A stretch of 50,642 bases of DNA from Bdellovibrionales bacterium (GCA_018266355.1 JAFEAP010000010.1:1-50642), one strand, 5' to 3'. Counted from the first letter of the stretch, positions 7,489-17,217 are shown. Notes: generated by a model from the letters alone, not told the origin. Program-made: numbers and translations.

Positions 7489-10410
7489 TCACTTTTTCTT
7501 GAAGACGCGGGAAAGTTTCGCGCGATCGGACCACTCGCCGATCGCGACGCGGAGGTCGTCTATCTTTTCGGCCAGGGTTCCCTTGCCGTTCATGATTTCC
7601 TCGACCCGGGCGTGATAGGCGTCGCCGGCCGCGCGGAGATCGGCGATCACCGTCGCGCGCTCGCCCTTCGGCAGCGCTTGGACCGCGGGGTAGTTCTCCC
7701 AGTCCCGCAGCGGGATGAGGAAACGTTCGCGGCCGCGGGCGCCGCCGGCGATCTTGAAGTAGAAGGTCTTTTCGAGTTCATCGCCGATCGATTGGAAGAA
7801 CGCTTGCCACGCTGCCGGCGGCCCCGATCCGGATTTCCCGGTGCGGGCGAAGTATTTCGGGATCAATTCGAGCGAGACGAGCTCGACGTTCTCGTACGCC
7901 GTGAACTGCTTCAGCGTCCCCTTCTCGAGGTGGACGGTGAGGTCCTCCGCCTCGTCGATCAAGTCGGTCGCGCCTTCGGCGAACTGACGGAGTTCGAAGC
8001 CGAGGTAACCCGCGGGATAGGCGTCGTCGCGAAGGACCGGCCCGGAGATGAGCCGCCGGCCGCCGAGCTTCGGGAACTTCTTCGGAAGGGTCGCGACCCG
8101 CTCGTTCGCGAGGAAGAACTGGCGGTTCCACTCCGACATCGGTCCGAGCGCCCAGTAGATCAGCCGCCGCGCGGGCTTCTTCTTCGGGTTTTTCAGATAC
8201 TTCTCGTAACTGATCTCGAGGTTCGTGATGATGCTCTCGTCGGACTTGTAGACCATGTACCCGGCCGCGCCGGTGATCCGGCTCTTCGGGAAGACGACGT
8301 GGACCTGGAGGGAGCCCGGACCGAAGAGGTCCTCGTACTGCTTGCGCGCTTCCGTGAGTTCGTCGATCGTGTTGCGGATGACGCCGTTCACTTCGTAGGT
8401 TCCGTGGCCCTCGATCGTGAGCGTTTTCGGCAGCCATTCCGGCCCGCCGGAGATCCGCTGGAGCTTGTTCTTCTTCACGACGGTGAGCCAGTTCCGCCAC
8501 CAGCTGCGATTCGGGGTCGTGTCGTTCAAGGCCTTGATGCGCGCTTCGTCCGACATCTTGTTCCACGCGAACTCCGGGATGTCGAACCGGCGATAGTACT
8601 TCACGATGTTCGGCGCCCGCGAGAGTTCGAACTCGAGCTCGAGCCCGTAGCTGAGCGGGAGGAAGGATTTTCCGTCCTTGAGGCGGCGGGCGGCGCGACC
8701 GACCCCGCCGACGACGAGGGGGCGCGCGTTCCGCGGGTCGATCAGACCGCGCCATGCGAGGACGCGCGGAGTGTTCGCGAGCTTGCGCCCGAAGAGTTCG
8801 TAGAGCCAGTTCCGGATCTTCGCCGTCCATCCGGTCGGTTCGCGGATCGCGTCGAGGGCGTTGATGACTTCCGTACCGCAGTGCTGACGGTAGTACTCGT
8901 ACATCATGCCTTTGTTCACTTCGTCGTTCCGCGCGAGGATCGCCTGGATGACCGACCGGCGTTCCGAGGGATTCGCCTTGATCTCGTACTCGAGGAGATC
9001 GCGGCCCCGCTCGGATTCCATCTTGAAGACCGGATCCGCGTCGCGCAGCCGGTGCTGGAGTCCGTATCGCCCGGCGGCCGCGTCCTTCACGTTGAACTTG
9101 CCTTCCTGCCCGGCGGGCAGCCAAGCGGTGGCGTCGAAGAGCATCGTGTAGACCGGCTCCGGCTCGGTCAGGGCCTCCGCGGCCTCGTCCATCGGCTTCA
9201 GGAGCAGGACGGGATTATCCTGCGAATAGCGGAAGACGAGCTGCACGTGCTGGACCTTGCCGGTCGCCTGCTCCGTCTGCACGAGGAGCGAAATGCCCTC
9301 GGGCGGCGCCTTCGGGATGTCCGCGTAGTAGGACGTCGTCTCCGAGAGGAAATTCTTCATCAACGTCGAGCCTTCGCGCGCGTTCAGCCCGAGGGTCTGG
9401 ATTTCCTCTTTCGAGAGGAGCGCGATCGAAGGCCGGAGCGAGGAAAGTTCGGTGCCCGCGAATTTTCCGCTCGGAACCTTCGGGATCTCGTAGGGTTTTT
9501 CCGGGATCTTGACTTGGATGTCGCGAGGAACGGATTTCGTGAAGTACGTTTCGACGACCGCGTCTTTCGTGACGGTCAGATCGAGCTTCGTCTCGGCGAA
9601 TTTCCCCTTGCCGTAGATGGACGGCGGCAGCATCGCGCGGAGTTCTTCCGACGTGAAGTCGTTCCCCGTGAGCACGTAGAGCGTGGGGTCGCCGACCGGC
9701 ACGTCCTTCTGGAGGAGGACCGAGCGCGTCGACTTCAGCGAGGAGAAGTTATTGAGCGGACCGTTCCGGAAATCGCCGATCGCGTTCTTGTCGAGCGCGT
9801 TCAGCGCGCACTGGGCGCAGTTGTTGAACAGCATCGAGAACGGCTTGCCGCCTTCCGACGGATACTGCCGCACCCATTTATCGAGCTGCTTCACCTTCCA
9901 TTTCGGGACCTTGATCGGCACGCCGATCGAGTAGCCCGGCATGCCCTTCGCGCGGTAATTCTCGTACATCCGCTTGAACAGCGGGTTGTTGTAGAGGAAC
10001 GCGCGCGCGGTATCGGCGCCGGTTTCGTGGATTTTCCAGCCGGTCTGGGTGAATTCGTAGAGCGTGTTGCCGACCCGGAGCGTGTTATGGCCCCCGACGG
10101 CGTAGAACGGGTGGTAGATCCACTCGAGCGAGACGAGGTCGTCGTCGGCCGCTTCCTCGTAGAGTTTCGCCTCGGCCTTGAAACGTTTCTCGGCGCTCGA
10201 ACGGACGTCCGAGCGGAAAGTGAAGACGCGGCCGTCGCTCGCTTCGAGTTTGAACGCCTCGTTCGAGGTGACGTTCGCGATACAATCTTGACGGCCGGGG
10301 CCTTCGGCGCGGACCGGCTGGACGCCCGCGACGGATAAAACGAAGGCGAGCGCCGCGACGGCGCCGCGCGACCACCCGAACTTCGAGATTTTGGAGAGCG
10401 AAAGGTCCAA
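7489..10410 (-). CDS. Large exported protein: permuted papain-like modules plus amidoligase/GCS-like domain
   Basis: The 973-residue protein carries a signal peptide ending near 'QPVRA'. Residues about 85-215 show a permuted NlpC/P60 or DUF4105-like pattern, with His108 in 'GGHNTLRVG' before Cys198 in 'NNCAQC'. A second such unit may run from His388 ('VQHVQLVF') to Cys511 ('RQHCGTEVINALD'). Residues about 585-810 carry the acid and histidine pattern of GS/GCS-like carboxylate-amine ligases: 'YGLELEFE' (588-595), 'HGTYEVNG' with Glu673, His704 in 'LQVHVVFP', and 'GFELR' with Glu806/Arg808. I chose the TTG at 10410 because a GAGGTG sits about 8 bases upstream; a TTG at 10425 is also open. It is divergent from another giant exported enzyme. 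Domain names are by-eye inference; the gene itself is certain. Confidence 0.85.
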   Translation of the reverse strand: MDLSLSKISKFGWSRGAVAALAFVLSVAGVQPVRAEGPGRQDCIANVTSNEAFKLEASDGRVFTFRSDVRSSAEKRFKAEAKLYEEAADDDLVSLEWIYHPFYAVGGHNTLRVGNTLYEFTQTGWKIHETGADTARAFLYNNPLFKRMYENYRAKGMPGYSIGVPIKVPKWKVKQLDKWVRQYPSEGGKPFSMLFNNCAQCALNALDKNAIGDFRNGPLNNFSSLKSTRSVLLQKDVPVGDPTLYVLTGNDFTSEELRAMLPPSIYGKGKFAETKLDLTVTKDAVVETYFTKSVPRDIQVKIPEKPYEIPKVPSGKFAGTELSSLRPSIALLSKEEIQTLGLNAREGSTLMKNFLSETTSYYADIPKAPPEGISLLVQTEQATGKVQHVQLVFRYSQDNPVLLLKPMDEAAEALTEPEPVYTMLFDATAWLPAGQEGKFNVKDAAAGRYGLQHRLRDADPVFKMESERGRDLLEYEIKANPSERRSVIQAILARNDEVNKGMMYEYYRQHCGTEVINALDAIREPTGWTAKIRNWLYELFGRKLANTPRVLAWRGLIDPRNARPLVVGGVGRAARRLKDGKSFLPLSYGLELEFELSRAPNIVKYYRRFDIPEFAWNKMSDEARIKALNDTTPNRSWWRNWLTVVKKNKLQRISGGPEWLPKTLTIEGHGTYEVNGVIRNTIDELTEARKQYEDLFGPGSLQVHVVFPKSRITGAAGYMVYKSDESIITNLEISYEKYLKNPKKKPARRLIYWALGPMSEWNRQFFLANERVATLPKKFPKLGGRRLISGPVLRDDAYPAGYLGFELRQFAEGATDLIDEAEDLTVHLEKGTLKQFTAYENVELVSLELIPKYFARTGKSGSGPPAAWQAFFQSIGDELEKTFYFKIAGGARGRERFLIPLRDWENYPAVQALPKGERATVIADLRAAGDAYHARVEEIMNGKGTLAEKIDDLRVAIGEWSDRAKLSRVFKKK

Positions 10411-10490
10411 ACCGTTACACCTCAAACTCTTTCATCGGATTCCGACGCCCGGAGCTTAATGCAAACCGCCGGGACGACGATAAGAGAGTG

Positions 10491-13400
10491 ATGGATTTCG
10501 CCCGTCATTCCGGACGCCTATCGCCGTTCCGCCGGTCCCTCGGACTCGTCGCGGCGCTCGCGCTCGTCCTCGCGGGGCCGTCCGAAGCGGCGAAGCGACG
10601 GTGCATCGAACTCCTCGAACCCGTCACCCAGCTCTACGCCTCGGCGCGGCCGGGACCGCTGAACGGGATTTACCAGGGTTTCTACCGCGACCACTTCGGC
10701 GTGAATATCGTCGCGGCGGGCGACACGATGCTGCCCTACCTCTCGCTCCAGAACCTGACGGAGAACGCGATTTCCGCGTTCCTCCGACCCGGCGAACCGG
10801 TCAGCCTCGTCGGGAAATTCGCGCGCAAATCGAGGTCGACCTACCTCGGACATCCGGTAAGCGCGAACGCGAAACTCGTCCTCGTCCAGGAACTCTTCCC
10901 CGGGGATCCGACCGCGCGCGAAGCGATCGAGGCCGGCCTCGGGCGCGGCCCCGACGCCCGAGTCGTCGTCTACCGCCGTTACGACCCGAAGGCGACCGGG
11001 CATTCCTACCTCGCCGAGTTCCAGGATCCGCGCGTGGTCGAGGTCTACTCCTTCTCGCCGGCCGACACCGGACTCACCGGCGAAGTGCATTTCGCGGCGT
11101 CGTCCCCGGAAAACACCTGGAAGCTCCTCGACGTGAAACAACAAGGCAGCCAATTCTTCGGACCGACCTACGGAATCGGCTTCGGGAAGTTCGTCGAACG
11201 CGTGAAGCCGGCCGAGACGCGGCCGACGCGGACGGTGACTTTCCACGACCTCCCCCGCACGCTCGAGGATCCGTTCGAGAACGCGCCGGGATTCCGCACG
11301 CGCGACGTGAAGGCGACGTTCGATCTCGGCACGGGCCAGCCGAACATCCCCGTCGTGAGGAAGGCGGGATCGACCGCGACGGTGCCCGCGGCTAAGAAGG
11401 AAATCACGGCGTGGTACGCCGAACGCTACGGCGTGAACCTCGAGGCGAAGAACATCGCCTTCTCCCAAGGCGTTTCGAGCGGCCTCCACCAAGTCTTCGC
11501 GACGCTGCCCGCAGGAACGAAGGTCGCGCTGCCGAGCCCGTCCTATTACGTCTATCACGAGATCGCGCGGAGTTTCGGTTTCGAGGTCGTCCTCTACGAC
11601 ACGACCGCGCCCGATCTCGCGAAGGAGTTCTCGCGAATCGGGAAGGTCGACGTGATCGTCACGAACTTCCCCCATAATCCGACCGGGCGGCTGCTCGACG
11701 ACGCTTCCCGCGCGAAACTCCGCGCGTTCAAGGGCCTCGTCGTGAACGACCTTTCCTATCCCCTCCTCGCCTTCGACGGGCGCAAGGTCCACTCGCTCCT
11801 CTCGGGCGCGTCCACTCCCGATCATTTCATCGAGATCCTCGGATGCAGCAAGGAAGTCGGCCTGCCCGAGGACCGCGTCGCCGCGATCGTCGGCGACGAG
11901 AAAGTCATCGCGAAGCTGAAACGGACCGACGCGGCGGACGGGGCCGAGATCTCGCCGCTCCGTCTCGGCACGTTCACCGACCGCCTCCAAGACCTCCGCA
12001 AGGGATCGGCCCCGGCCCTCGTCGCCGAAATCCAGGCCCGTCGCGATTACGTGCTCCAAGCGTTCCGAAACCTCGGCTGGCCGGAATCCGACCTGGTCGT
12101 CCCGGAAGGCGGATTGAACGTCCTCGTGAAGGTCCCTTCCGGGATGACGGCCCAGGAGCTCACGCTGAAGATCTGGAAGGAGACCGGGACCTACGTTTCG
12201 CCGGGGAACTTCATGGACGACGCGTTTCGCGCGAAGAACCAGTGGGTCCGGATCACTCTCTCGGAGAATTCGGAGAAACTGAAGGACCTCCCCGCGCGTT
12301 TCCTCCACTCCGACTACCGTCATCCCGAGTTCATGGCGAAGGTGAAGAGCGCCTCGACCCGGGCGGTGAAGGCGCGCGGCACGCTCGCCGCCCGCGAGAA
12401 CTCGCTGAAAGCCGCGATCAAATCCGGCGATCCGAACGCGCTCAGTTACGACGTCATCGTCGTCGGCGCGGGGCCGGCCTCCGCCGTCGTCGCGCCCGTC
12501 GCGAATTCGAAAGGACGCGTCCTCTACCTTTCCGCGGGAGACGAGATCCACGCCGCGAATCCTTACGGCGGCTATCCCTATTTCCTCGCCGGCGAAGGCA
12601 AGGAAAAGCTCGTCCTCTTCCCGGGCACGAAGGAAGCCGACTCGACCCCGCTCCAATACGTACCGCGGAATTTCGTAGCCGACGAAACCCTGATCGTGCA
12701 CGAGCAGGAAAAAAGCGTGATCCTCTCGAACACGCGGGTCACCGGGTTCAAATCCGGGAACGTCGGTTACGCGATCGAGACCACGAACGGGACGTTTTAC
12801 GCGAAACGCATCATCCTGGCCACCGGCGCGGGCGACACCGCCGTTCCCGAACGTTTGCACCACCTGATCGGAACCGACGGGTTCCACACGATGGACGACT
12901 GGATGCTCCTCGCGGGGGGCGGAAAAGCGCCGGATCTCGCGGGCAAACGCGTCTTCATCGTCGGCGGAGGCGACGGCGCGCTGACCGTCGCCGGTAGGAT
13001 GCACGAGTCGAACCCGAAGGCGGTTCGCATCGCGGGTTTCGACCCCCGTTCGACCGGCGGGAAAGCGCTCCTCGCCCAGTCCGCTTACGGTCCGGTGTCC
13101 GACGCGATCCGGTCCGGCCGGATCGAGACCACGGCGTCCATCATCACGGCGGTAGAAGCTCTTCCCGGCGGAGGGTTCCGCGTCCGGACGGCGGACGGCG
13201 TGACCGAGAACGTCGACGTCGTCATCTGGGCCGCGGGCCGCGAAAACCCGTCGCTCGACGCGCTTTCGAAGATCGGCTCGGGATACGCTCCGATCTACGG
13301 GGAAATCGAAGGCGTCGGCCGGACGCCGATTGCGAGCACGGTCCAAACCCCGAACGGTCCGAATCCGGACGTCCTCGTCGTCGGACCGCCTTTCGTCAGC

Positions 13401-13499
13401 AGCCTTCCGAAGGACCTCACCGCCGGCGTGACGTTCCGCCTCTCCGACCTCGCCCGCCGAACCCGCCAAGCCGCCGAGCAGTTTTTCGATCGACGCTGA
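10491..13499 (+). CDS. Large exported fusion: PLP aminotransferase plus FAD/NAD(P) oxidoreductase
   Basis: The 1002-residue protein has a signal peptide ('LVAALALVLAGPSEA'). An unrecognised N-terminal region (about 35-245) contains 'TGHSYLAEF', which faintly echoes the His-strand motif of the divergent neighbour. Residues about 270-610 are a fold-type I aminotransferase with 'HNPTG' (Asn396), 'NDLSYP' (Asp420, Tyr423) and Lys454 in 'GCSKEVGLPEDR', the expected PLP lysine. Residues about 650-990 are a two-dinucleotide-binding flavoprotein with 'VIVVGAGPAS', 'IILATGAGD', 'VFIVGGGDGAL' and 'VIWAAGREN'. All cofactor motifs look intact, so it is probably active. GTG (10488) and ATG (10491) are adjacent possible starts. 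A PLP-flavin fusion outside the cytoplasm is odd; substrate unknown. Confidence 0.88.
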   Translation: MDFARHSGRLSPFRRSLGLVAALALVLAGPSEAAKRRCIELLEPVTQLYASARPGPLNGIYQGFYRDHFGVNIVAAGDTMLPYLSLQNLTENAISAFLRPGEPVSLVGKFARKSRSTYLGHPVSANAKLVLVQELFPGDPTAREAIEAGLGRGPDARVVVYRRYDPKATGHSYLAEFQDPRVVEVYSFSPADTGLTGEVHFAASSPENTWKLLDVKQQGSQFFGPTYGIGFGKFVERVKPAETRPTRTVTFHDLPRTLEDPFENAPGFRTRDVKATFDLGTGQPNIPVVRKAGSTATVPAAKKEITAWYAERYGVNLEAKNIAFSQGVSSGLHQVFATLPAGTKVALPSPSYYVYHEIARSFGFEVVLYDTTAPDLAKEFSRIGKVDVIVTNFPHNPTGRLLDDASRAKLRAFKGLVVNDLSYPLLAFDGRKVHSLLSGASTPDHFIEILGCSKEVGLPEDRVAAIVGDEKVIAKLKRTDAADGAEISPLRLGTFTDRLQDLRKGSAPALVAEIQARRDYVLQAFRNLGWPESDLVVPEGGLNVLVKVPSGMTAQELTLKIWKETGTYVSPGNFMDDAFRAKNQWVRITLSENSEKLKDLPARFLHSDYRHPEFMAKVKSASTRAVKARGTLAARENSLKAAIKSGDPNALSYDVIVVGAGPASAVVAPVANSKGRVLYLSAGDEIHAANPYGGYPYFLAGEGKEKLVLFPGTKEADSTPLQYVPRNFVADETLIVHEQEKSVILSNTRVTGFKSGNVGYAIETTNGTFYAKRIILATGAGDTAVPERLHHLIGTDGFHTMDDWMLLAGGGKAPDLAGKRVFIVGGGDGALTVAGRMHESNPKAVRIAGFDPRSTGGKALLAQSAYGPVSDAIRSGRIETTASIITAVEALPGGGFRVRTADGVTENVDVVIWAAGRENPSLDALSKIGSGYAPIYGEIEGVGRTPIASTVQTPNGPNPDVLVVGPPFVSSLPKDLTAGVTFRLSDLARRTRQAAEQFFDRR

Positions 13500-13603
13500 G
13501 CCGTCAAATTCCCGCCGCCCGGCAAGATCCGCCGATTCCGTCTCGCCTCTCTCTTATGCGAAAATAGGAAGGTCGGAGACAGGGACGTCTCCCGGGAGAA
13601 GCT

Positions 13604-15640
13604 ATGTCCACGATTGGATCGGATTACTCCGCGCACCGCCGTTCGGTCGACGAACTCGAGCAAGAATACGAAGCGGGCGCCCGCAAGGCGAAGGAACGCG
13701 AGCAGATTCGCGACGCGAAACTCGAGCGCAACCTCGACGCGGTCGTGAAGAAAAAGGACGCCGAACTCGAAAACGCCGTCCGGAGCGTGAAGGACGAGTA
13801 CGAATCCTCGATGCACGACCAGAAGAAATCCGACCTCGTCGAGCGCGAGCGCTACAAGCAGTCGCTCTACGACCGGAGCGGCCGCCAGGCGACCGCCCTC
13901 TCCGAGGAATCCCGCGCGGAGCGGGACCGCGCGCTCGAACGCGCCGCCGCCGCCGACGCGCACGCGGCGAAAGCCATCGCCGACTCCGAGGCCTACCAGG
14001 AGCACCAAGCGAAGGAGACCGCCGACCGCCACGAACGCGAGATGGAAGCCCTCGCCGAGAGCTACCGCAAGCAAATCGCGGAAGCCCGCGGAGACGACAA
14101 CGACGACGAGAAACAAAATACGCGGGACTACCGCAAGAAACTCTCCGACGAGTCCCAGGCCGCGATCAAGCAAGCCCGCGAGGAAGTGATGGCCGAACGC
14201 CGCCAGTCGAAGGCCCTCGCCGAACAGACCCAGCTCGTGCTGAAAGACCGCGAGAAAAAAGCGGACAACCTCCTGAACACCCGCCTGCGCGAAAAGGACC
14301 TCCAGGTCCGCCGCGTGCTCCACGACCAGGCCGAAGCCGAACGGTCTTCCCGCGAACTCGAGCTCCAGCCGCTCCGCGAGCAGGTGATGGACACCGCCGA
14401 ACTCCGCCGAGACGCCGAGAAGATCAAGTCCCACGCCCGCGCCGACACCGTCCGCGAATTCGAATCCGAGTGGAACGATAAATTCGCGAACCAATCCCTC
14501 TCCCACGACCTCGAGAAAGCGAAACTCCGTTCGGAAGTGAACGATTCCGAGCGCCGCTTCGGCGAGAAGCTCGGGCGCTACATGAAGGAGAACGACCAGA
14601 AGACGGCCCAGAAGATCGCCGATCAGAACTCCGAGCACCGCGACCAAATGACCGCGGCCGCGCGCGAGTACGACCGATCGATCGAACACGTGAAGCTCCA
14701 GTCCGACCACGATCGACGACTCTCGAACCAGCTCCTCGCCCGCGAACGCGGCGAGGCCGAAGCGCGCCAGGACCGCGCGCTCAAGAACCAAGCGGACACC
14801 TACCAGGCCACCATCGCGAACCAGCGCAAGAACCAGCAGTCCCAGATCCAGAACCTCGAACGGATCCTGAACGTGAAAAACTCGACGGACGACGCGGCCG
14901 AAGTCTCCGCCGCCGCCGAACGCACGATCCGGAACGCCGTCTCGCGAGAATACCAGAAGACGTTCCAAGCCGAGGCCGATCGGAACGCCCGCGACCGCGA
15001 ACACCTCGCGGAAAACTTCCAGGCTCGCCTCTCCGACGCTTACCGAGACAAGCAGTCGAATTCGACGAATCTGAATCGCCAAAACATGAAAGAACAGTCG
15101 GTGATGCGGAACGAGTTCGTCCAGCACGTTTCGGACGTCGAGGAAAACAAGCGCCAGATGTTGAACCTCGCCGCCGACGCGAACGCCAAGATGACGGAGT
15201 CGACGACTCGCACGCACGAACGCGAATTGGACGGGATGCGCCGCCATTACGAGGACCTCGTCGCCGAACGCGACGCGGAGGCGTCGGCGCGTTTCGAAGC
15301 ACTACGAAATCAGTCGGAATTCGAAAAGCGATCGATGCGCCGCGAATTTCAGGCCCAAACCGCGGACCTGATCCGAAACTACGAAAAACGCGCGAACGAG
15401 CAGAAGACCGCGCTCGAGGACGCGAACCGCGACTTGAAAGCCAAACTTGACACCAAGACCCGGGAATCCGATAAACGCCTGATGCAAGCCCTCGCCGATC
15501 AGGCCCGCGGCTACGATCATCGGATGGCGGAGCTCGAAGCCCAAGCGAAGGATCGTGAGCGACTCGCGTCGCAGCAACACGAAGACGAGCTCGATAAGGT
15601 GAAAAAAGCGAATGCACTCCTCCTTTCCAAGAAAGGTTAA
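13604..15640 (+). CDS. Long coiled-coil protein
   Basis: The 678-residue protein is almost entirely charged helix (Glu, Arg, Lys, Asp, Ala, Gln, with very few Gly, Pro or aromatic residues), typical of one long coiled-coil rod. There is no signal peptide or membrane segment, so it is presumably cytoplasmic. No family is recognised; such proteins act as filaments, rulers or cytoskeletal scaffolds. The ATG follows GGGAG at a good distance. The last 29 bases overlap the start of the pyruvate kinase gene, implying co-transcription and perhaps coupling, though no functional link to glycolysis is evident. Confidence 0.85.
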   Translation: MSTIGSDYSAHRRSVDELEQEYEAGARKAKEREQIRDAKLERNLDAVVKKKDAELENAVRSVKDEYESSMHDQKKSDLVERERYKQSLYDRSGRQATALSEESRAERDRALERAAAADAHAAKAIADSEAYQEHQAKETADRHEREMEALAESYRKQIAEARGDDNDDEKQNTRDYRKKLSDESQAAIKQAREEVMAERRQSKALAEQTQLVLKDREKKADNLLNTRLREKDLQVRRVLHDQAEAERSSRELELQPLREQVMDTAELRRDAEKIKSHARADTVREFESEWNDKFANQSLSHDLEKAKLRSEVNDSERRFGEKLGRYMKENDQKTAQKIADQNSEHRDQMTAAAREYDRSIEHVKLQSDHDRRLSNQLLARERGEAEARQDRALKNQADTYQATIANQRKNQQSQIQNLERILNVKNSTDDAAEVSAAAERTIRNAVSREYQKTFQAEADRNARDREHLAENFQARLSDAYRDKQSNSTNLNRQNMKEQSVMRNEFVQHVSDVEENKRQMLNLAADANAKMTESTTRTHERELDGMRRHYEDLVAERDAEASARFEALRNQSEFEKRSMRREFQAQTADLIRNYEKRANEQKTALEDANRDLKAKLDTKTRESDKRLMQALADQARGYDHRMAELEAQAKDRERLASQQHEDELDKVKKANALLLSKKG

Positions 15641-17105
15641 GATCGTCGGAACCCTCGGACCCGCTTCGAAGACCGTCGAACAGATCGAAAAACTCATTCG
15701 CGCCGGCCTCGACATCGCCCGGCTGAACTTTTCCCACGGCGACCACGAATTTCACCGCGGCCTCATCGCGAACGTCCGCGAAGCCTCGAAGCGCGCCGGG
15801 CGTCCCGTCGCGATCATGCAGGATTTGCAGGGCCCGAAGATCCGCGCGGGAAAACTCCCGGGCGGGTCGATCGAGTTGAAGACGGGCGACAAGGTCGTCC
15901 TCTTCCCCGAGGGAGAAACCCCGAAAAAAGGCGGCAAAGGTCGCCTCGAAGTGCCGATCTCGGCGGAGATCGCGATGGCGGTCACGACGCCCGCGAAGGT
16001 CGGTAACCGCGTCCTCTTCGACGACGGGAAAATCGCGACTCGCATCCTCGAGATCGCGGCGCCCGAGATGGTCGTCGAAGTCGAAGTCGGAGGCGTCCTT
16101 ACGAACAACAAAGGGATGAACCTCCCGGGCACCCCGCTCACGATCCCGTGCCTGACCGAAAAAGACATCGTCGATCTCGAGTTCGGCCTCTCGATGGGCG
16201 TCGACGCCGTCGCGCTCTCGTTCGTCCGCACCGCCGACGACATCGAAGACCTGCGGGCGCGGATGAAAAAGAAAACGGACAATCCCCCGCTCATCGTCGC
16301 GAAGATCGAGCGCGAGGAAGCCGTGACGTACATGGACTCGATCATCGAAGTGACCGACGGCCTCCTCGTCGCCCGGGGCGACATGGCGGTCGAGATCGGC
16401 GCCGAACGCGTGCCGACCGTCCAAAAGCGCCTCATCCACGCTTGCAATCAGCTCGGCGTCCCGGTCATCACCGCGACCCAAATGCTCGAGTCCATGGTCG
16501 GAAGCCCGACGCCGACGCGCGCCGAAGCGAGCGACGTCGCGAACGCCGTCTTCGACGGAACGGACGCGGTCATGCTCTCCGCCGAATCGGCCTCGGGCCA
16601 GTATCCGGTGGTCGCCGTCGAAACGATGGCCCGGATCATCCTCGAAAGCGAACGCTCGAAGGAGCTTTACTCGGCGGGCGGCCACGTCGTCATGCCGATG
16701 GCCGGTTCCGTCGTCGAATCGATCGAGTTCTCCGCCTCGCGGATCGCGACTCACACGGGCTCGGTCGCGATCGCGGTGATCACGCACTCGGGCGTCGCCG
16801 CGAAGTCCCTCGCGAAGTACCGTCCGGAAATCCCGATCATCGCTTTCACCGAAAACGACGAGGTCGTGCGCCGTTTGCTCTTCACGTGGGGCATCCGCTC
16901 GATGAAGATCCCGCAGATCGTGCCGACCGACGATATTTTCGCCGTCGTCGAGCGCGTGCTCGCGGAGCATAAGCTCGCCGAACCCGAAGACCTGATCGTC
17001 ATCACGGCCGGTATCCCGACCCTTCGACGCGGGACGACGAACATGATCAAGGTGCATCGTGTCGGCGCGTCGAGTCAGTCGCCGCGTCCCGGGCGCTCTA
17101 TTTAA
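15612..17105 (+). CDS. pyk: Pyruvate kinase
   Basis: It converts phosphoenolpyruvate and ADP to pyruvate and ATP, the last step of glycolysis. The 497-residue length is slightly above the usual 470-480. Key motifs are intact: 'KIVGTLGPAS' and 'ARLNFSHG' at the start, 'DLQGPKIR', the active-site block 'KIEREEAV' then 'DGLLVARGDMAVEI', and 'ATQMLESM' with 'PTRAEASDVANAV'. The C-terminal allosteric domain follows ('SVAIAVITHSG'). It starts inside the end of the coiled-coil gene, and no separate promoter is visible between them. Confidence 0.97.
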   Translation: MHSSFPRKVKIVGTLGPASKTVEQIEKLIRAGLDIARLNFSHGDHEFHRGLIANVREASKRAGRPVAIMQDLQGPKIRAGKLPGGSIELKTGDKVVLFPEGETPKKGGKGRLEVPISAEIAMAVTTPAKVGNRVLFDDGKIATRILEIAAPEMVVEVEVGGVLTNNKGMNLPGTPLTIPCLTEKDIVDLEFGLSMGVDAVALSFVRTADDIEDLRARMKKKTDNPPLIVAKIEREEAVTYMDSIIEVTDGLLVARGDMAVEIGAERVPTVQKRLIHACNQLGVPVITATQMLESMVGSPTPTRAEASDVANAVFDGTDAVMLSAESASGQYPVVAVETMARIILESERSKELYSAGGHVVMPMAGSVVESIEFSASRIATHTGSVAIAVITHSGVAAKSLAKYRPEIPIIAFTENDEVVRRLLFTWGIRSMKIPQIVPTDDIFAVVERVLAEHKLAEPEDLIVITAGIPTLRRGTTNMIKVHRVGASSQSPRPGRSI

Positions 17106-17217
17106 TCTCGGGATCTAGGCTCGCTTCCATCAGGCCGCCTCGTGCGGCCCACGACGACTGCGCGATCGAAGCGCATCGGTTGAATTCAGGTGCCCGTCCG
17201 GGTAGCTCTAAGCCCGC

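Noticed and set aside
7612..10338. Long open frame on the plus strand (about 900 codons) opposite the exported amidoligase-like gene
   Set aside because: Composition is Arg/Glu/Asp/Val-rich with no family motif. It mirrors the real gene on the minus strand, as expected in GC-rich DNA.
10518..13469. Long open frame on the minus strand opposite the aminotransferase-flavoprotein gene
   Set aside because: Antisense shadow; the plus-strand protein has clear motifs and a signal peptide.
14781..17057. Open frame on the minus strand across the coiled-coil and pyk genes
   Set aside because: It runs through two well-supported genes and has no recognisable domain.
17133..17149. GGCCGC-CTCGT-GCGGCC hairpin after pyk
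   Set aside because: There is no T-tract and the stem is short; it cannot be called a terminator with confidence.
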